NCBI GenBank assembly: GCA_965198675.1
Contig: OZ240666.1
Span: 620,001-684,000 of the forward strand
Length of the DNA stretch: 64,000 bases
Direction: 5' to 3'
From: Prochloron sp965198675
GTDB lineage: Bacteria > Cyanobacteriota > Cyanobacteriia > Cyanobacteriales > Prochloraceae
Under the pieces are notes generated by a model. The model saw only the letters and a list, made by a program, of their open reading frames with translations, was not told the origin of the DNA and did not search any database. Of the stretch, positions 34,661 to 45,031 are shown one piece after another. Position 1 is the first letter of the stretch; every line of letters starts with the position of its first letter. Made by a program: the position numbers and the translations under genes.

Positions 34661-35580
34661 GTCGTGATAGGTAGACCCTTACAGGTTTTTCCCCACGCAG
34701 TACCGGACGTGCAAGTTATCCAAATCCGGCTCCTGGTGTATCATCTACTCACTGGCGCGTTTAATCCCCATTACTTGTGTCGGATTTCAGGTCTCATTCA
34801 ATCAGGGCTTTGAGTCCTTAAATTCCAACTTCTTCGACCTTGAAGTATTTGCCCTAACTCCTCTAACTTATGAAAAACGTTGAGTTTCAAGTTCCAACTT
34901 TCGATTACGTTTCACCCTCTCCTACTCCTGCAGAGCGCCGCGCCTGAGCAGGCTCCCCCCGCCATTAATCAATGCCGGGGGTAGACATTTGTCTATGAGT
35001 CAGGTTATACAATCGTGTTTTCCCTCGGACTTTCGTCCATGACTCCATTCGCTTTTTAGGAGAGTCCTATCTCCCCAGGGAATTGGGACGCCAAAGGCGG
35101 TTGCTTCGCAATCCCATTACTGGTTTCCTACTGATAAAATCAGACCCCTGGGTCGGTATTACTCGTTCCGCAATAGTCAGGTTCGTCCAGGACGCCAAGG
35201 GCGGCACCTTCGGTGTTAGGTTGCTCTATACCCCGACGGTGTGGAGTCTACTAGGTAGAAGTATCTAGTCTACCTTTCACGTTATACTGTGTGCCTTTTG
35301 GCTAGAGCGTACCCACCCCTACCCCCTCCCAGGAGGGGGACTAAGGGGGTGGGTTTCGCTCCTTCCCGGATAACGAGGCTGCAAGCTTCGCTTTATGCTC
35401 ACCCTGCTGGACTTCCCTTAACCCTCCATCCGCCCTAGACGACGAATAGATTGGGTATTACCCTCTAGCTGTGAGACTCCGACATTGCTGTCAAAGCCCC
35501 TTTGGGTTGGGACTGGAGAGACCCTCTCCTTTTGGGTTCAGACAGCTGAACCACTAACTATTGCGACTTTCGAGCCGCAC
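34661..35580 (-). mobile_element. ORF-less group II intron D within complex B
   Basis: 920 bases from GTGCGGCTCGAAAGTCGCAA (35580) to CTATCACGAC (34661), with its own domains V and VI. The flanks, ...CACAATAGTT and AGATACGTCC..., join into a sequence that matches the uninterrupted intron interior at 31935-31985, confirming the borders. Confidence 0.75.
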
Positions 35581-35894
35581 AGATACGTCCGGGTTAGATA
35601 GCGACCTACAACGGCGGCGTGGTAGTCAACGCAGTCCATGCCTAAGTGGACTTTTCACATGTGCCGCGTGCCATTTTGGCTGAAGTTCGTCAGGTTGCCT
35701 GAACTTACTAGGGTATGACGTCGCTGCAAGCTTCACTTAATGCTCACCATACCGGACTTCCCATAGACTGTGCTTGCTTACAACCTAGCAAGTCTTTAGC
35801 CATTTAACTCTCTAGCTGTGAAACACCTCTATTACTAGGGATGCTCCTTCGAGCTGGGATTAGGGAAACTACTCCCCGTGGGACTTTCGTCCAC

Positions 35895-35942
35895 TATTGC
35901 GAAGCTTTGCGTAAGCTTTGCGAAGCAACCGCCCTTGGCGTC
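35895..35942. repeat. Family A palindrome in an intron 5' region
   Basis: GCGAAGCTTTGCGTAAGCTT...GCCCTTGGCGTCC interrupts the 5' domain that begins at 35965; compare GCAGTAGTTAGTGG in undisturbed copies. Confidence 0.6.
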
Positions 35943-36303
35943 CTACTGCGACTTTCGAGTCGCACTAGGCATTACCCGTAGGATGCGTTAGCTGCCGTAG
36001 GATGCGTTACTAGCCACTGTAGGATGCGTTACTAGCCGTAAGTAGTAGCAACAATACAAACTTTGTTGGCGTAACGCATCGTACTAGCAACAATACAAAC
36101 TTTGTTGGCGTAACGCATCGTACGTAGCAGCATCCTAAATTAAATAGGTTAGCGTAACGCATCCTACTGTGAGACTCCAACATTGCTGTCAAAGCCCCTT
36201 TGGGTAGGGACCGGAGAGACACTCTCCATTAGGTTCAAACGGTCGAACCACTAACTACTGCGACTATCGAGTCGCACTATGCTCACCATGCTGGACTTCC
36301 CTT

Positions 36304-37273
36304 GTTCGGGTCGAAGGAGTGGTCGCCCACCCCATCCCTGTAGGAACCGTGCATGAGACTTTCACCTCACACGGCTCCTATGACCTATGGGTTGAAACAC
36401 GCCTCGCATTTGAGGCTAGAAACCCTTTGATTACCTCTATCCAGCTGGTACTGGGGGTTGTGGCAATCTTCGCCTTTCTTCTTTCCCTTTTCAGTCTTAC
36501 TGGTTCCTACTCGGATTTATCAGGACTCTAAACTACCTTGACCTAAAATTCAGAACTAGGTTATCCTCTTCGTCCGTATCTCTACGGCGGTATTCGGTAT
36601 TATTTCAACCTCAGGCATCCCTTTTGGGTAGAAATTAGCTCTCGGTCATTGCGGGCAATTGTTTAGCACTTAGCTTTCGTTCCCGCGTCCTATCCGAATG
36701 GCCTCGATAGAAGTATGCCTGCCCTCCCTCTTCGGGTACCACCCCTAGAAGAGAGAACCATTCGTTTTTCCTCGTTCCAAATCAGAAATTGTTCTGAACC
36801 TTTAGGTCTCACCAATTCGCCCACCGACCCCCTAAGGAAGCTGCTATCAGAACCACAATGCAGCAGGGTTTTCTTTGTCGGTTCAGAAGCCCATTAAGAA
36901 GCGTTACCTTCAAACTTATCGCTGTACTCTGACATGTTAGACGCTTTTTCTGGTGATTCGCTTCACCTGTTTCCAGGATACCTGTTGACCATGGATTCTC
37001 CTCATTAGCGGCAGGGTCACTTTCGTGTCTGATTCCGCCCTGTTCCCAGCTTCACACCCCGGAGGCTAACCCGGCAAGCCTGCTTGATTTCACAGTTGTG
37101 TGTGGGCAGATAGAGATTCACTATTCCCCTTAGTGGCTGGACTGTTTCACTGATTTCTGACCAGTTATCTCACCAGCAATCCTGATTTAGTTGTCAAGGT
37201 ACTAAGTACCAAGCCTGGGGTTATATCATTCGGCTATTATTTAGCCGCGACTTTCGCCCAGAACGAGTCGCCC
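36304..37273 (-). mobile_element. Group II intron G (second type) within complex B
   Basis: 970 bases from GGGCGACTCGTTCTGGGCGA (37273) to CGACCCGAAC (36304). Domain V is at 36346-36379 (GAGCCGTGTGAGG, GTGAAAGTC). Excision joins GGGGGGCT to AAGGGAAGTCC, which corresponds to the uninterrupted GGAGGGTTAAGGGAAGTCC of intron D. ORF-less. Confidence 0.75.
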
Positions 37274-37433
37274 AGCCCCCCATTGTTCTAGACAACGACT
37301 GAGTTAAGCATTACCCGCTAGCTGTGAGACCCCGGCATTACTGCTAAGGCCCCTTTGGGCAGGGACGAGAGAGACACTCTCTCATTGGGATTGGACGGCC
37401 AATCCACTAACTACTGCGACTATCGAGTCGCAC

Positions 37434-37910
37434 GAATTCTAATACCTTTGACTTTTGCGGCCTGATGAGGAGCTTGTCTCGTAGGACGCCATCATCCCCT
37501 TTCACCTTGTACTGTCTCAGGTTAAATCCCAGGAAATCGAACCTGTCACTGACGTGTACTATCCGTGTATTCTCCTCACTAATCTCAAGACCTCGTTCTG
37601 ACATCCATTGATTTATCTGGATTTTCAGTTCCTCCAAGGATTCCTTGTCCTTCGCGGTGACTACAAAGTCATCCGCGTACCTGATGACGCCTACCTTTGA
37701 GTTACATTTGTTGATGTATGTTTCTAACCCGTGGAGTCCAATATTGGCTAATAAGGGACTGATTACGCCACCCTGTGGAGTTCCCCTATCGGTCGGGGTA
37801 TAACCTTTCTTATGTTCGACGAATCCAGCTTTTAACCATTCACTTACTTGAGAATCCTTCCTAGTAGCTCTCTGAATGGATTCATGGTTAATGTTGTCAA
37901 AGAAGCCCTT
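37434..37910 (-). pseudogene. Outer group II RT, second exon (YADD)
   Basis: Begins KGFFDNINHESIQRATRKDS and contains RGTPQGGVISPLLANIGLHG (RT4), VIRYADDFVVTAK (RT5) and DFLGFNLRQYKVKG (RT7), ending KSKVLEF. Joined across intron F it yields WVLDADI-KGFFDN, and across B it yields LEF-CKKVG. The polymerase core is intact in this exon. Confidence 0.85.
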
Positions 37911-39146
37911 GACAGGGTCGAAGGAGTTCATTGCTGATTGCGTAAGCAACCGCGTAAGCGTCCCCCATCCCTGTAGGAACCGTGCTTACAGCTTTTACCC
38001 CCGCCATTAATCAATGCCGGGGGCTCCTATGAGCTATGGCTGTCTTGGACTTTTGTCCACCCTACCATTGACAACGTCAGTTATCAGATTCGGTTCCATT
38101 TCTGGCTTAGATAACTTTGGCCGCCTTCACCTCATTTTTCTCTACTCGGTTGACCGCCCGTCTTCGTCACTTTGCAGTGCGGTACTCTCATGCATCAGGA
38201 TTCACAGGCGTCTTATTCAATTTCGAGTACTTCTTCGGTTCTCGCTCATTGTGGGCAATCGTTTCCACTATTACTAGCTTTCGTTTCGTTCCCACGTCAA
38301 GCACCGTAGTTCCCGTTAGGGCTTGTCAAACCCCCTCTCAGATACCAACCTGAGTGATTACCTACGTTTTTGCAACGTTGCCAAATACTAAGATTGTTTC
38401 GAGTCTTTAGGTGCCATCAACTCGCCCACTGGTCCCCCAGGGATGCCTATCTCGATATCATAAGTAGGCGGGGTTTTGATTACCAATTTGGAAGCCCATT
38501 AAGAGGTCGCTCTCAAACTTTACGCTGTACTCCAGACGCTTAGACGCTTTTTACGACGGTTCACTTACCACCCCCGGCATTGATTAATGGCGGGGGCTTC
38601 TGTTCACCATAGACTCTCCCTATTAGCGGCAGGGTACGATGCGTTACGCCAACAAAGTTTGTATTGTTGCTACTACTTACGGCTAGTAACGCATCCTACA
38701 GTGGCTAGTAACGCATCCTACAGTGTCTGATTCCGCCCTGTTACCTGCCCGCGGCATTGATTAATGGCGCGGGCGCGGCGCTCTGCAGGGGTGCGCTTTC
38801 CACCTCGAATGCGATTCGAGAAAATGCACCGCACCGCAGCTTCACTCTCCAACCCACCCCCGTAGCCCCCTCCCGGGAGGGGGTAGGGGGGTGGGTTGCT
38901 TGAATTCACAATTGAGTGTGGTCAGATAAGGAGTCTACAATCCCTTTGTAGGCAGGACTTGATTTCTCTCACCTACATCTTAGATTTAGTTATCAAGGGA
39001 CGCTTACGCGGTTGCAAGCGCAATCAGCTCCTTTGTAGGAAATCCGTTTTTCAGCCTTTTTCAAGGCTTAGATTTAACGGGGGCTGCATTCCCAAGCTCC
39101 AGTTTATCCGCGGCAGTGCCGCGATTTCACCAGAAACGAATCGCCC
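37911..39146 (-). mobile_element. Group II intron F in the outer RT
   Basis: 1236 bases from GGGCGATTCGTTTCTGGTGA (39146) to CGACCCTGTC (37911). It is the same type as intron G; both are inserted directly before AAGGG. Its domain V (about 37978-38032) is split by a family C hairpin and domain VI by a family A palindrome, so it is probably inactive. Further family B, C and D repeats lie inside. Confidence 0.75.
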
Positions 39147-39772
39147 GATATCAGCGTCTAGAACCCATTTGTCCTTTCTTACCCATTTTCCGGCCTTTGT
39201 TTTGTAGTCGCCACGTAACCTATTAAAGCATTGTGCTATGGCATCGTGGCAACTGCGACCGGGTCTGAAGCCGTAGGAATTGGCCTCAAACATGGCTTCC
39301 CATTCGGGTTCTAGTGCATTCTTGACTATTGCCTGGGCGACTCTATCCCTCACGGGACGCCAAGGGCGGTTGCTTCGCAAAGGGATTCCGAGGGGACGTT
39401 TCTTACCATTTGCTTTGGGTATGTATACCCTTTTAGCGGGTCTTGCTTTTGGTATTACCCATCTGGACGCCAAGGCGTCCAGGGGATGCTGGTGTTTGCC
39501 TAGGGGGGATAGAGGATGGGAGGGGTGGGATGATAAGGGGGGTAAGGGGGGATCTTCCGCTGCGTGATTTGTCTAATGCTCAGTAATAGGTTCGCACGGC
39601 TACGCTTCATTAACTTTTGCAAGCGTATTAATCTTCTCTAGTTTCCAAGCTTTCGGGCACGAAATATCCGACCGCGTAAATTCCTAACAATCTTCTTCGC
39701 GCGACGCCAATGAATGTCGCCCCACTCTGTTAACTGTCCTTCTGGTCGATTTTCTAGCGTCGTCGCTATCAT
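39147..39772 (-). pseudogene. Outer group II RT, first exon (degenerate)
   Basis: From ATG 39772: MIATTLENRPEGQLTEWGDI, HWRRAKKIVRNLRGRIFR, then a frameshift stop (TAG at 39638), RLIRLQKLMKRSRANLLLSI, a disturbed C-rich stretch where about 35 codons are lost (39480-39595), RPAKRVYIPKANGKKRPLGI, an in-frame family A palindrome translated as about ten residues (39354-39383), DRVAQAIVKNALEPEWEA, NSYGFRPGRSCHDAI and KWVLDADI. The N-terminal lesions make this RT a pseudogene although its catalytic exon survives. Confidence 0.75.
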
Positions 39773-40605
39773 CTAACTTTTCCTTCAGTTTGGTTTCTAG
39801 TTGTCTTTCTATTTCGTATCGAACCCTGTTGTGAAGTCTGCTATTCCTGCAGGTCTTGGGCAAATTTTGATTGCGTAAGCAACCGCCAAAGGCGTCCCCT
39901 TATCTCCCCCATTACAGAGGAGCATTTGCTTTCTCACTCATCCTTTACCCTCCAGAGAGTTCCGTCTTTGTTGCCTCTGACCTACTAGTGGTAATCGACC
40001 TCCCACTAGACTCTGTAGGGCTTATCCTGTTGTTTCGCTTAGTTTTTCTTCGTTGGCTGGGTTGGTTCCTATCCCCCGGTAGAGCTTCGGTTCCACGATT
40101 CAGTGAAAGACCAGCACTGAATTCTGTCTACTTGCCATTTTGGCTGAGGCGTGTCAAAGATAATTTCGCCTCTCGGTAAGTAACGGGGTTTAAGCGGAGG
40201 GGTTCGGTTCCTGTATGGTAATTACTACCTCGATGCTTCCGATTATCTTTAGTTGACCGTGGTCTTCCTTCCGATATTGGGCAGGTCATCGTAATTGCGC
40301 AAGCAACCGCGTTAGCGTCCCTCACCCTTTTACTTCACTTTCGTTCAACCTTCCAACTGTTTCCCTCTTGCTCCTCACCCTTAATCTCTAGGGCTTCGGC
40401 TACTTTCGTGGCCTGCATTCCAGCGGTTTTGTTACCCCTGCAAAGCGCCGCGCCCGCGCCATTAATCAATGCCGCGGGCCGCTGTGACCGGACGAGCGAG
40501 AGTCTTTTACGTGAGGGCTAGGGGTAGAACTCCCTAGGGGCCTGACTGCCCCGGTTGGCATGAGCAGGGGTGTCCCATACTAAGCGACCAGTTCAGGTCG
40601 CGCAC
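39773..40605 (-). other. Structured 5' leader of the outer intron
   Basis: The 5' domains I-III of the RT-bearing outer intron, starting GTGCGCGACC. It carries family A copies at about 39868-39898 and 40290-40321 and a family C hairpin at 40434-40480. No protein gene is supported. Confidence 0.6.
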
Positions 40606-42970
40606 CTATCACGACTATATTAAGAGTTTGCGTGACATTCATGCCACAGGAGCAGCCGTGAAGGAAACCTCCTATTACGGGGCGTTAGAAACTTTACTCA
40701 ATGAACTGGGCAAAACATTGAAGCCTAAAGTTCGTTGTGTGATGCAGCTTAAAAATCGTGGTGCGGGAATGCCAGATGGAGGATTGTTTACGGCTCGTCA
40801 ATTTTACCGTCCAACGGAGGATGAACCAAAGGCTGCCCAAAATCCTGAGCAGCCTGAGCGAGGTGTGATTGAAGTCAAGGGGACGGGGGATGATGCTTGG
40901 GTAGTTGCTGACACCAAGCAAGTCTCGAAATATTGGGATAAATATGGTCAGGTATTGGTGACGAACTATCGAGATTTTGTGCTGCTGGGTAAGGATGCTC
41001 ATGGGCAACCTGTTAAGCTAGAAACCTATCGCCTTGCCAACAGTGAAAAGGAATTTTGGCAAAAAGTACAGCATCCCCGCGAGTTTGCGGCAGTGCATGA
41101 AGAGCAGTTAGCTGAATATCTGAAGCGGGTAATGCAACAGTTAGTCGTAATTGCCTCGGCGCAAGATTTGGCTTGGTTTTTAGCCTCCTATGCTAAAGAT
41201 GCAAAGGCACGGATCGAGAAAACAGATTTACCCAACCTAATTCAAATTCAGGAAGCATTGGAAAAAGCATTAGGTGTTTCCTTTCAGGGAGATAAGACAG
41301 AGCCTGGCAAAAAACGTTTTTTCAAGTCAACTCTAATCCAAACCTTGTTTTACGGCATTTTTTCCGCTTGGGTGCTGTGGCATCGACAAGGGGAGCAGGG
41401 ACGCTTTGATTGGAGAACTGCGGTTTGGTATATGCACGTGCCCATGATTCAGGTATTGTTTTCTAAAGTGGCAACGCCGATGAATCTGGGAAAGTTAGAT
41501 TTGGTAGAGGTGCTAGACTGGGCAGGAGATGCCCTTAATCGAGTAGATCGGGACTCTTTTTTCTCAAAGTTTGACGAGGGACAAGCGGTTCAATATTTCT
41601 ATGAGCCGTTTCTCCAGGCGTTTGATCCTCAGCTTCGCAAAGATTTGGGTGTCTGGTACACACCACCGGAGATTGTGAAATACATGGTGGCACGGGTGGA
41701 TACGGTGTTGCGAGAGGAGTTAGACATTGCTGATGGGTTGGCAGATCCAAATGTCTATATTCTTGACCCCTGCTGTGGGACAGGTGCCTATTTGGTGGAA
41801 GTACTGCGGAAAATTGATGAAACACTCAAGGAAAATGGGGCTGACGCTTTGGGGGGGTCAGATTTGAAGAAAGCAGCAATAGAGCGGGTATTTGGTTTTG
41901 AGATTCTCACGGCTCCTTTTGTGGTGGCCCATTTGCAGTTAGAGTTATTATTGCAAAATTTGGGTGTACCTTTAGTTGAAGAAAGGGAACGAGTGGGGGT
42001 TTATCTAACCAATGCTTTGACGGAGTGGCAACCTCCCGATGATGAAGGGAAGAAGAAGATAAAACAGTTGGAGTTAAATTTCCCAGAATTAAATCAAGAA
42101 AGAGAAGCAGCAGAGGAGGTAAAGCAAGGAAAACCGATTTTAGTGGTTTTGGGAAATCCCCCTTATAACGCTTATGCGGGAACTTTTCCGGTAGAAGAGG
42201 AGGGGTTAGTTGAGGTCTATAAGCAGGGTTTGATTGAGGAATGGGGAATTAAAAAGTTTAATTTAGATGACCTTTACGTGCGGTTTTTAGTATTAGCAGA
42301 CAGGTGTATTTCTGAACAAACAAAAAAGGGCGTTGTTTGTTATATTTCTAATTATTCTTATTTAGCTGCTCCCTCTTATGTGGTCATGCGTCAGCGATTT
42401 TTACAGGAGTTCGATGGACTTTGGTTTGACTGTATGAATGGGGATAGTCGGGAAACTGGGAAGCTGACACCAGAGGGTAAACCAGACCGAAGTGTGTTTG
42501 TCACCAAGTATAATACAACAGGAATTCGCGTAGGTACAGCTATTAGTTTATTAGTTAGAAAAAATGAACGTTTAGACCAACCTAATGTTTATTTTCGGCA
42601 GTTTTGGGGAGTAAATAAAAAGGAAGAGTTGGTTCAGAGTTTGAGTAATGCAGAGCAATTTAATGCTTCTTATGAGAAATGTAATCCTATCCTAGAAAAT
42701 CGTTATTCGTTCCGGTTCTCAGAAGTTGAAAAACATTATTATGAATGGCCAAAGTTAACAGAGTTTTGTGCCATCGCTCCTAGCAACGGCTTAATGGAAA
42801 AGCGAGGAGGAGCCTTGATTGATATTGATAGAAATGCTCTAGAACAACGGATGAGAGCTTATCTCGATCCAGAGTTAAGCTGGGATAGTTACGCAGCATT
42901 GAATTATGGCTTAGTCAAGCCTCAAGCAAGTTTTGAGCCTAAAGTAGCTCGACGAAAAATTCTTTTATGA
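40606..42970 (+). pseudogene. Type ISP-like R-M enzyme, nuclease and methylase part
   Basis: A fused restriction-modification protein. The N-terminal part has a Mrr-like PD-(D/E)xK pattern: MPDGGL followed by VIEVKGTG. The centre has an N6-adenine methylase: motif I DPCCGTGAYLVEVL and motif IV NPPYNAY, with FEILTAPFVVAHLQLELL after motif I. No helicase motifs are seen. The codons before TTG 40628 (YHDYIK) are in frame and continue from 29522 once the intron array is removed. A frameshift near 42950 separates this part from the specificity domain; the next frame continues EKFFYEEQLKRYALRPFDIR. Both lesions predict no functional enzyme. Confidence 0.8.
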
Positions 42971-44063
42971 AGAACAATTAAAGCGATATGCTTTGAGACC
43001 ATTTGATATTCGTTGGTGCTACTACACAGGAGTAAGTGGGATTTGGAATCGATCTCGCCCTTCTCTTTGGAAGCAATGTTGGCCTGGAAATTCATTTTTG
43101 ATGACCCGCCCCACCGGAGTTTCGAGTCCTGAAGGTTGTCCATTTTTCTTCACTCGCCTGTTGGGAGACAATGGTTTTTTACGGGGTAATGCCTATTATT
43201 TTCCGTTGCAACTGATGAATGGGGCACAATTGCGCCCAAAAGAACAATTGAGTTTGCTGGATTTGTTGCCAGAAAAGCCAGAAGTAGATCGACCTTTTGC
43301 CAATCTCTCACAAGCAGCCCGTGACTATTTAGCTCAATTGGAGTTGCCTAATCCCGATGAAGACAGGGAAACAGCTTGGCTGATTTGGATGCACGCTTTG
43401 GCAATAGGTTATTCTCCTGTTTATCTGGAGGAAAACGCCGACGGTATTCGTCAAGACTTCCCTCGCATTCCTTTACCGCGCACTCGCCAACTCCTAATGG
43501 ACTCAGCCAATCTGGGACAACAAATCGCTGCATTACTGGATACCGAAACTCCGGTCTCTGGGGTGACATCCGGTAAGATTCGAGCTGAACTGAAGGGGGT
43601 CGCCGTTATCTCTCGCGTCGGTGGTGGGCAACTCAACCCGGATACAGACCTAGCACTCAAGGCCAACTGGGGCTATGCTGGAGCCAAAGGTGTGACCATG
43701 CCAGGAAAAGGAAAAATCAGCGATCGCCCCTACACCCATGATGAACTCCTTAGATTGGATCAAGAGGCGATGGAGTTGTTAGGTAAAGAAACCCATGATA
43801 TCTATCTAAATGATGTTGCCTACTGGAAAAATATTCCTACACGGGTTTGGGACTATACCATTGGTGGCTATCAAGTGATCAAAAAATGGCTCAGTTATCG
43901 CGAAGAAGATGGTGTGCTGGATCGTCCTCTGAAACCTGAAGAAATTCGTGAAGTTCAGGATATGGCACGGCGGATCGCTGCAATAAAATGGCAGCAGCCC
44001 AAATTAAATGTTAATTATGAAGCGGTGAAACAGACAACCTATAGCACGTACCATGACAGTTGA
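42950..44063 (+). pseudogene. Type ISP-like R-M enzyme, target-recognition part
   Basis: The C-terminal part of the same gene in another frame: FFYEEQLKRYALRPFDIRWC, LLGDNGFLRGNAYYFPLQL, DLLPEKPEVDRPFANLSQAA, a long specificity region, NDVAYWKNIPTRVWDYTIGG and YQVIKKWLSYREEDG near the end. This is the usual C-terminal sequence of type ISP enzymes. The final residues run into a GTACCATGACAGTT repeat (two copies to 44085), so the last few may not be original. Confidence 0.8.
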
Positions 44064-44208
44064 CCTCGTACCATGACAGTTACTAATTATCAATTATAGC
44101 AATCTCCCGAAAGCTTTGCGCTCACTGCTATATGATTGGTGATAGCTGATAGGTATATTATGTTATTTTAACGGACATCGCTCCCACTACCGTCATCCAA
44201 CGCTTCCC

Positions 44209-45018
44209 ATGGAAATTCTGAAAATTAATAAAAAACAAGCCCCCGAAGACCAGGTAGCCGAATCTCCTGCTGCAAAGGAAAAAAAAGAACTCAAAGCCAA
44301 ACCTCCCCGCCCCCCCAAAACAGAAAATTCTTCGCCCCAGGATCCGCCTCAGTCAGCCCAAGAAGAAGATTCCAGCGAGGACGCTGGCTATTATTACCAA
44401 GGTCTGGGCTGGTTATTTGGTCTAATCGGCAAAACAGAAGAAGGTAAATTCCAGATTACCCTCAGAGACGGCACCAGCTTCATTCTGACAGCGGATCGCC
44501 ATATCATGTACGCTCTTGCCAAACAGTTTGAGCGCGAACCTAGCCAACCTCTTTGGATTCGTTGCTATCCTCAATATCGCGTCCAAGAGCAACTTTTGTA
44601 CTTCAAAGCCCTATATTTTAACAAAGAAAAACCAGAAGACGAAGACGTTCGACCAGGAATCTTTATTCTGCGAGGCATTTGGCAATTTATCCCCCAGAAC
44701 AGACGTCCAGTATTTACCGTCTACCGCAACCAAATCCGCTACCCTGATGAACGGATTAGAAATCAGCACCTACCTCTGATTTGGCAAGAGGAACGACCTT
44801 TTCGGTTTAGAAAAGACTCAGACGCTCGTCCCCAGTTTTACCAAATCGAGGCCCGACTTATCTCCAGAAGAGGTTGTTTGGGCTGGGTGCGCACTATTGC
44901 CGGAGCATCCAAGCCTCCTAAACGCATGAGAACCACTGTGAAGACAGCAGTCAATGATTGCAAAGCAACCGCCCTTGGCGTCCCAAAGAAGGAGAAAGAC
45001 AAAGGTGATGAGTCTTAG
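44209..45018 (+). CDS. Hypothetical protein with repeat-derived tail
   Basis: A 269-residue cytoplasmic protein. Residues 1-60 are a disordered Lys/Pro/Glu-rich region; the core from YYYQGLGWLFGLIGKTEEGK to FYQIEARLISRRGCLGWVRT is beta-rich with many aromatic and basic residues. I do not recognise a named domain. Near the C-terminus AVNDCKATALGVP is translated from palindrome family A (44954-44984), inserted in frame, so the original tail is altered. It converges on glcD with a 13-base gap. Confidence 0.6.
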   Translation: MEILKINKKQAPEDQVAESPAAKEKKELKAKPPRPPKTENSSPQDPPQSAQEEDSSEDAGYYYQGLGWLFGLIGKTEEGKFQITLRDGTSFILTADRHIMYALAKQFEREPSQPLWIRCYPQYRVQEQLLYFKALYFNKEKPEDEDVRPGIFILRGIWQFIPQNRRPVFTVYRNQIRYPDERIRNQHLPLIWQEERPFRFRKDSDARPQFYQIEARLISRRGCLGWVRTIAGASKPPKRMRTTVKTAVNDCKATALGVPKKEKDKGDES

Positions 45019-45031
45019 CTAAGGTACATTG

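Larger units (their letters stand above)
34017..37433 (-). mobile_element. Intron complex B inserted in the outer RT
   Basis: The 5' end GTGCGACTCGATAGTCGCAG is at 37433, the 3' end CTATCACGAC at 34017. Excision joins GAATTC to TGCAAGAAAG, giving LEF-CKKVGATID. Inside are introns D and G, and additional 5' ends at 35965 and 36277 (GTGCGACTCGA) for which no separate 3' end exists, so homologous copies seem to have recombined. Copies of repeat families A, B and C are scattered within. No RT gene. Confidence 0.75.
29523..40605 (-). mobile_element. Nested antisense group II intron array (outermost limits)
   Basis: The minus-strand 5' end is GTGCGCGACCTGAACTGG at 40605. The outermost 3' end, a domain V (GAGCCGGATGCTT.. 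arms) plus domain VI with a bulged A eight bases before CTATCACGAC, ends at 29523. Inside lie a degenerate reverse-transcriptase gene split by further introns, and those introns contain others. A second domain V at 29695-29728 follows the outer RT frame, so the last about 110 bases (29523-29630) are probably the 3' remnant of an ORF-less intron into which, or next to which, the RT-bearing intron inserted. Confidence 0.8.

Noticed and set aside
34358..36900. Plus-strand reading frames across the intron array (e.g. 34358-34813, 36715-36897)
   Set aside because: They lie antisense in structured intron RNA and show no protein-family resemblance.
39051..39146. RT sequence continuing after DADI as GRFVSGEIAALP
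   Set aside because: This is intron F's 5' end in translation; KGFFDN follows after excision.
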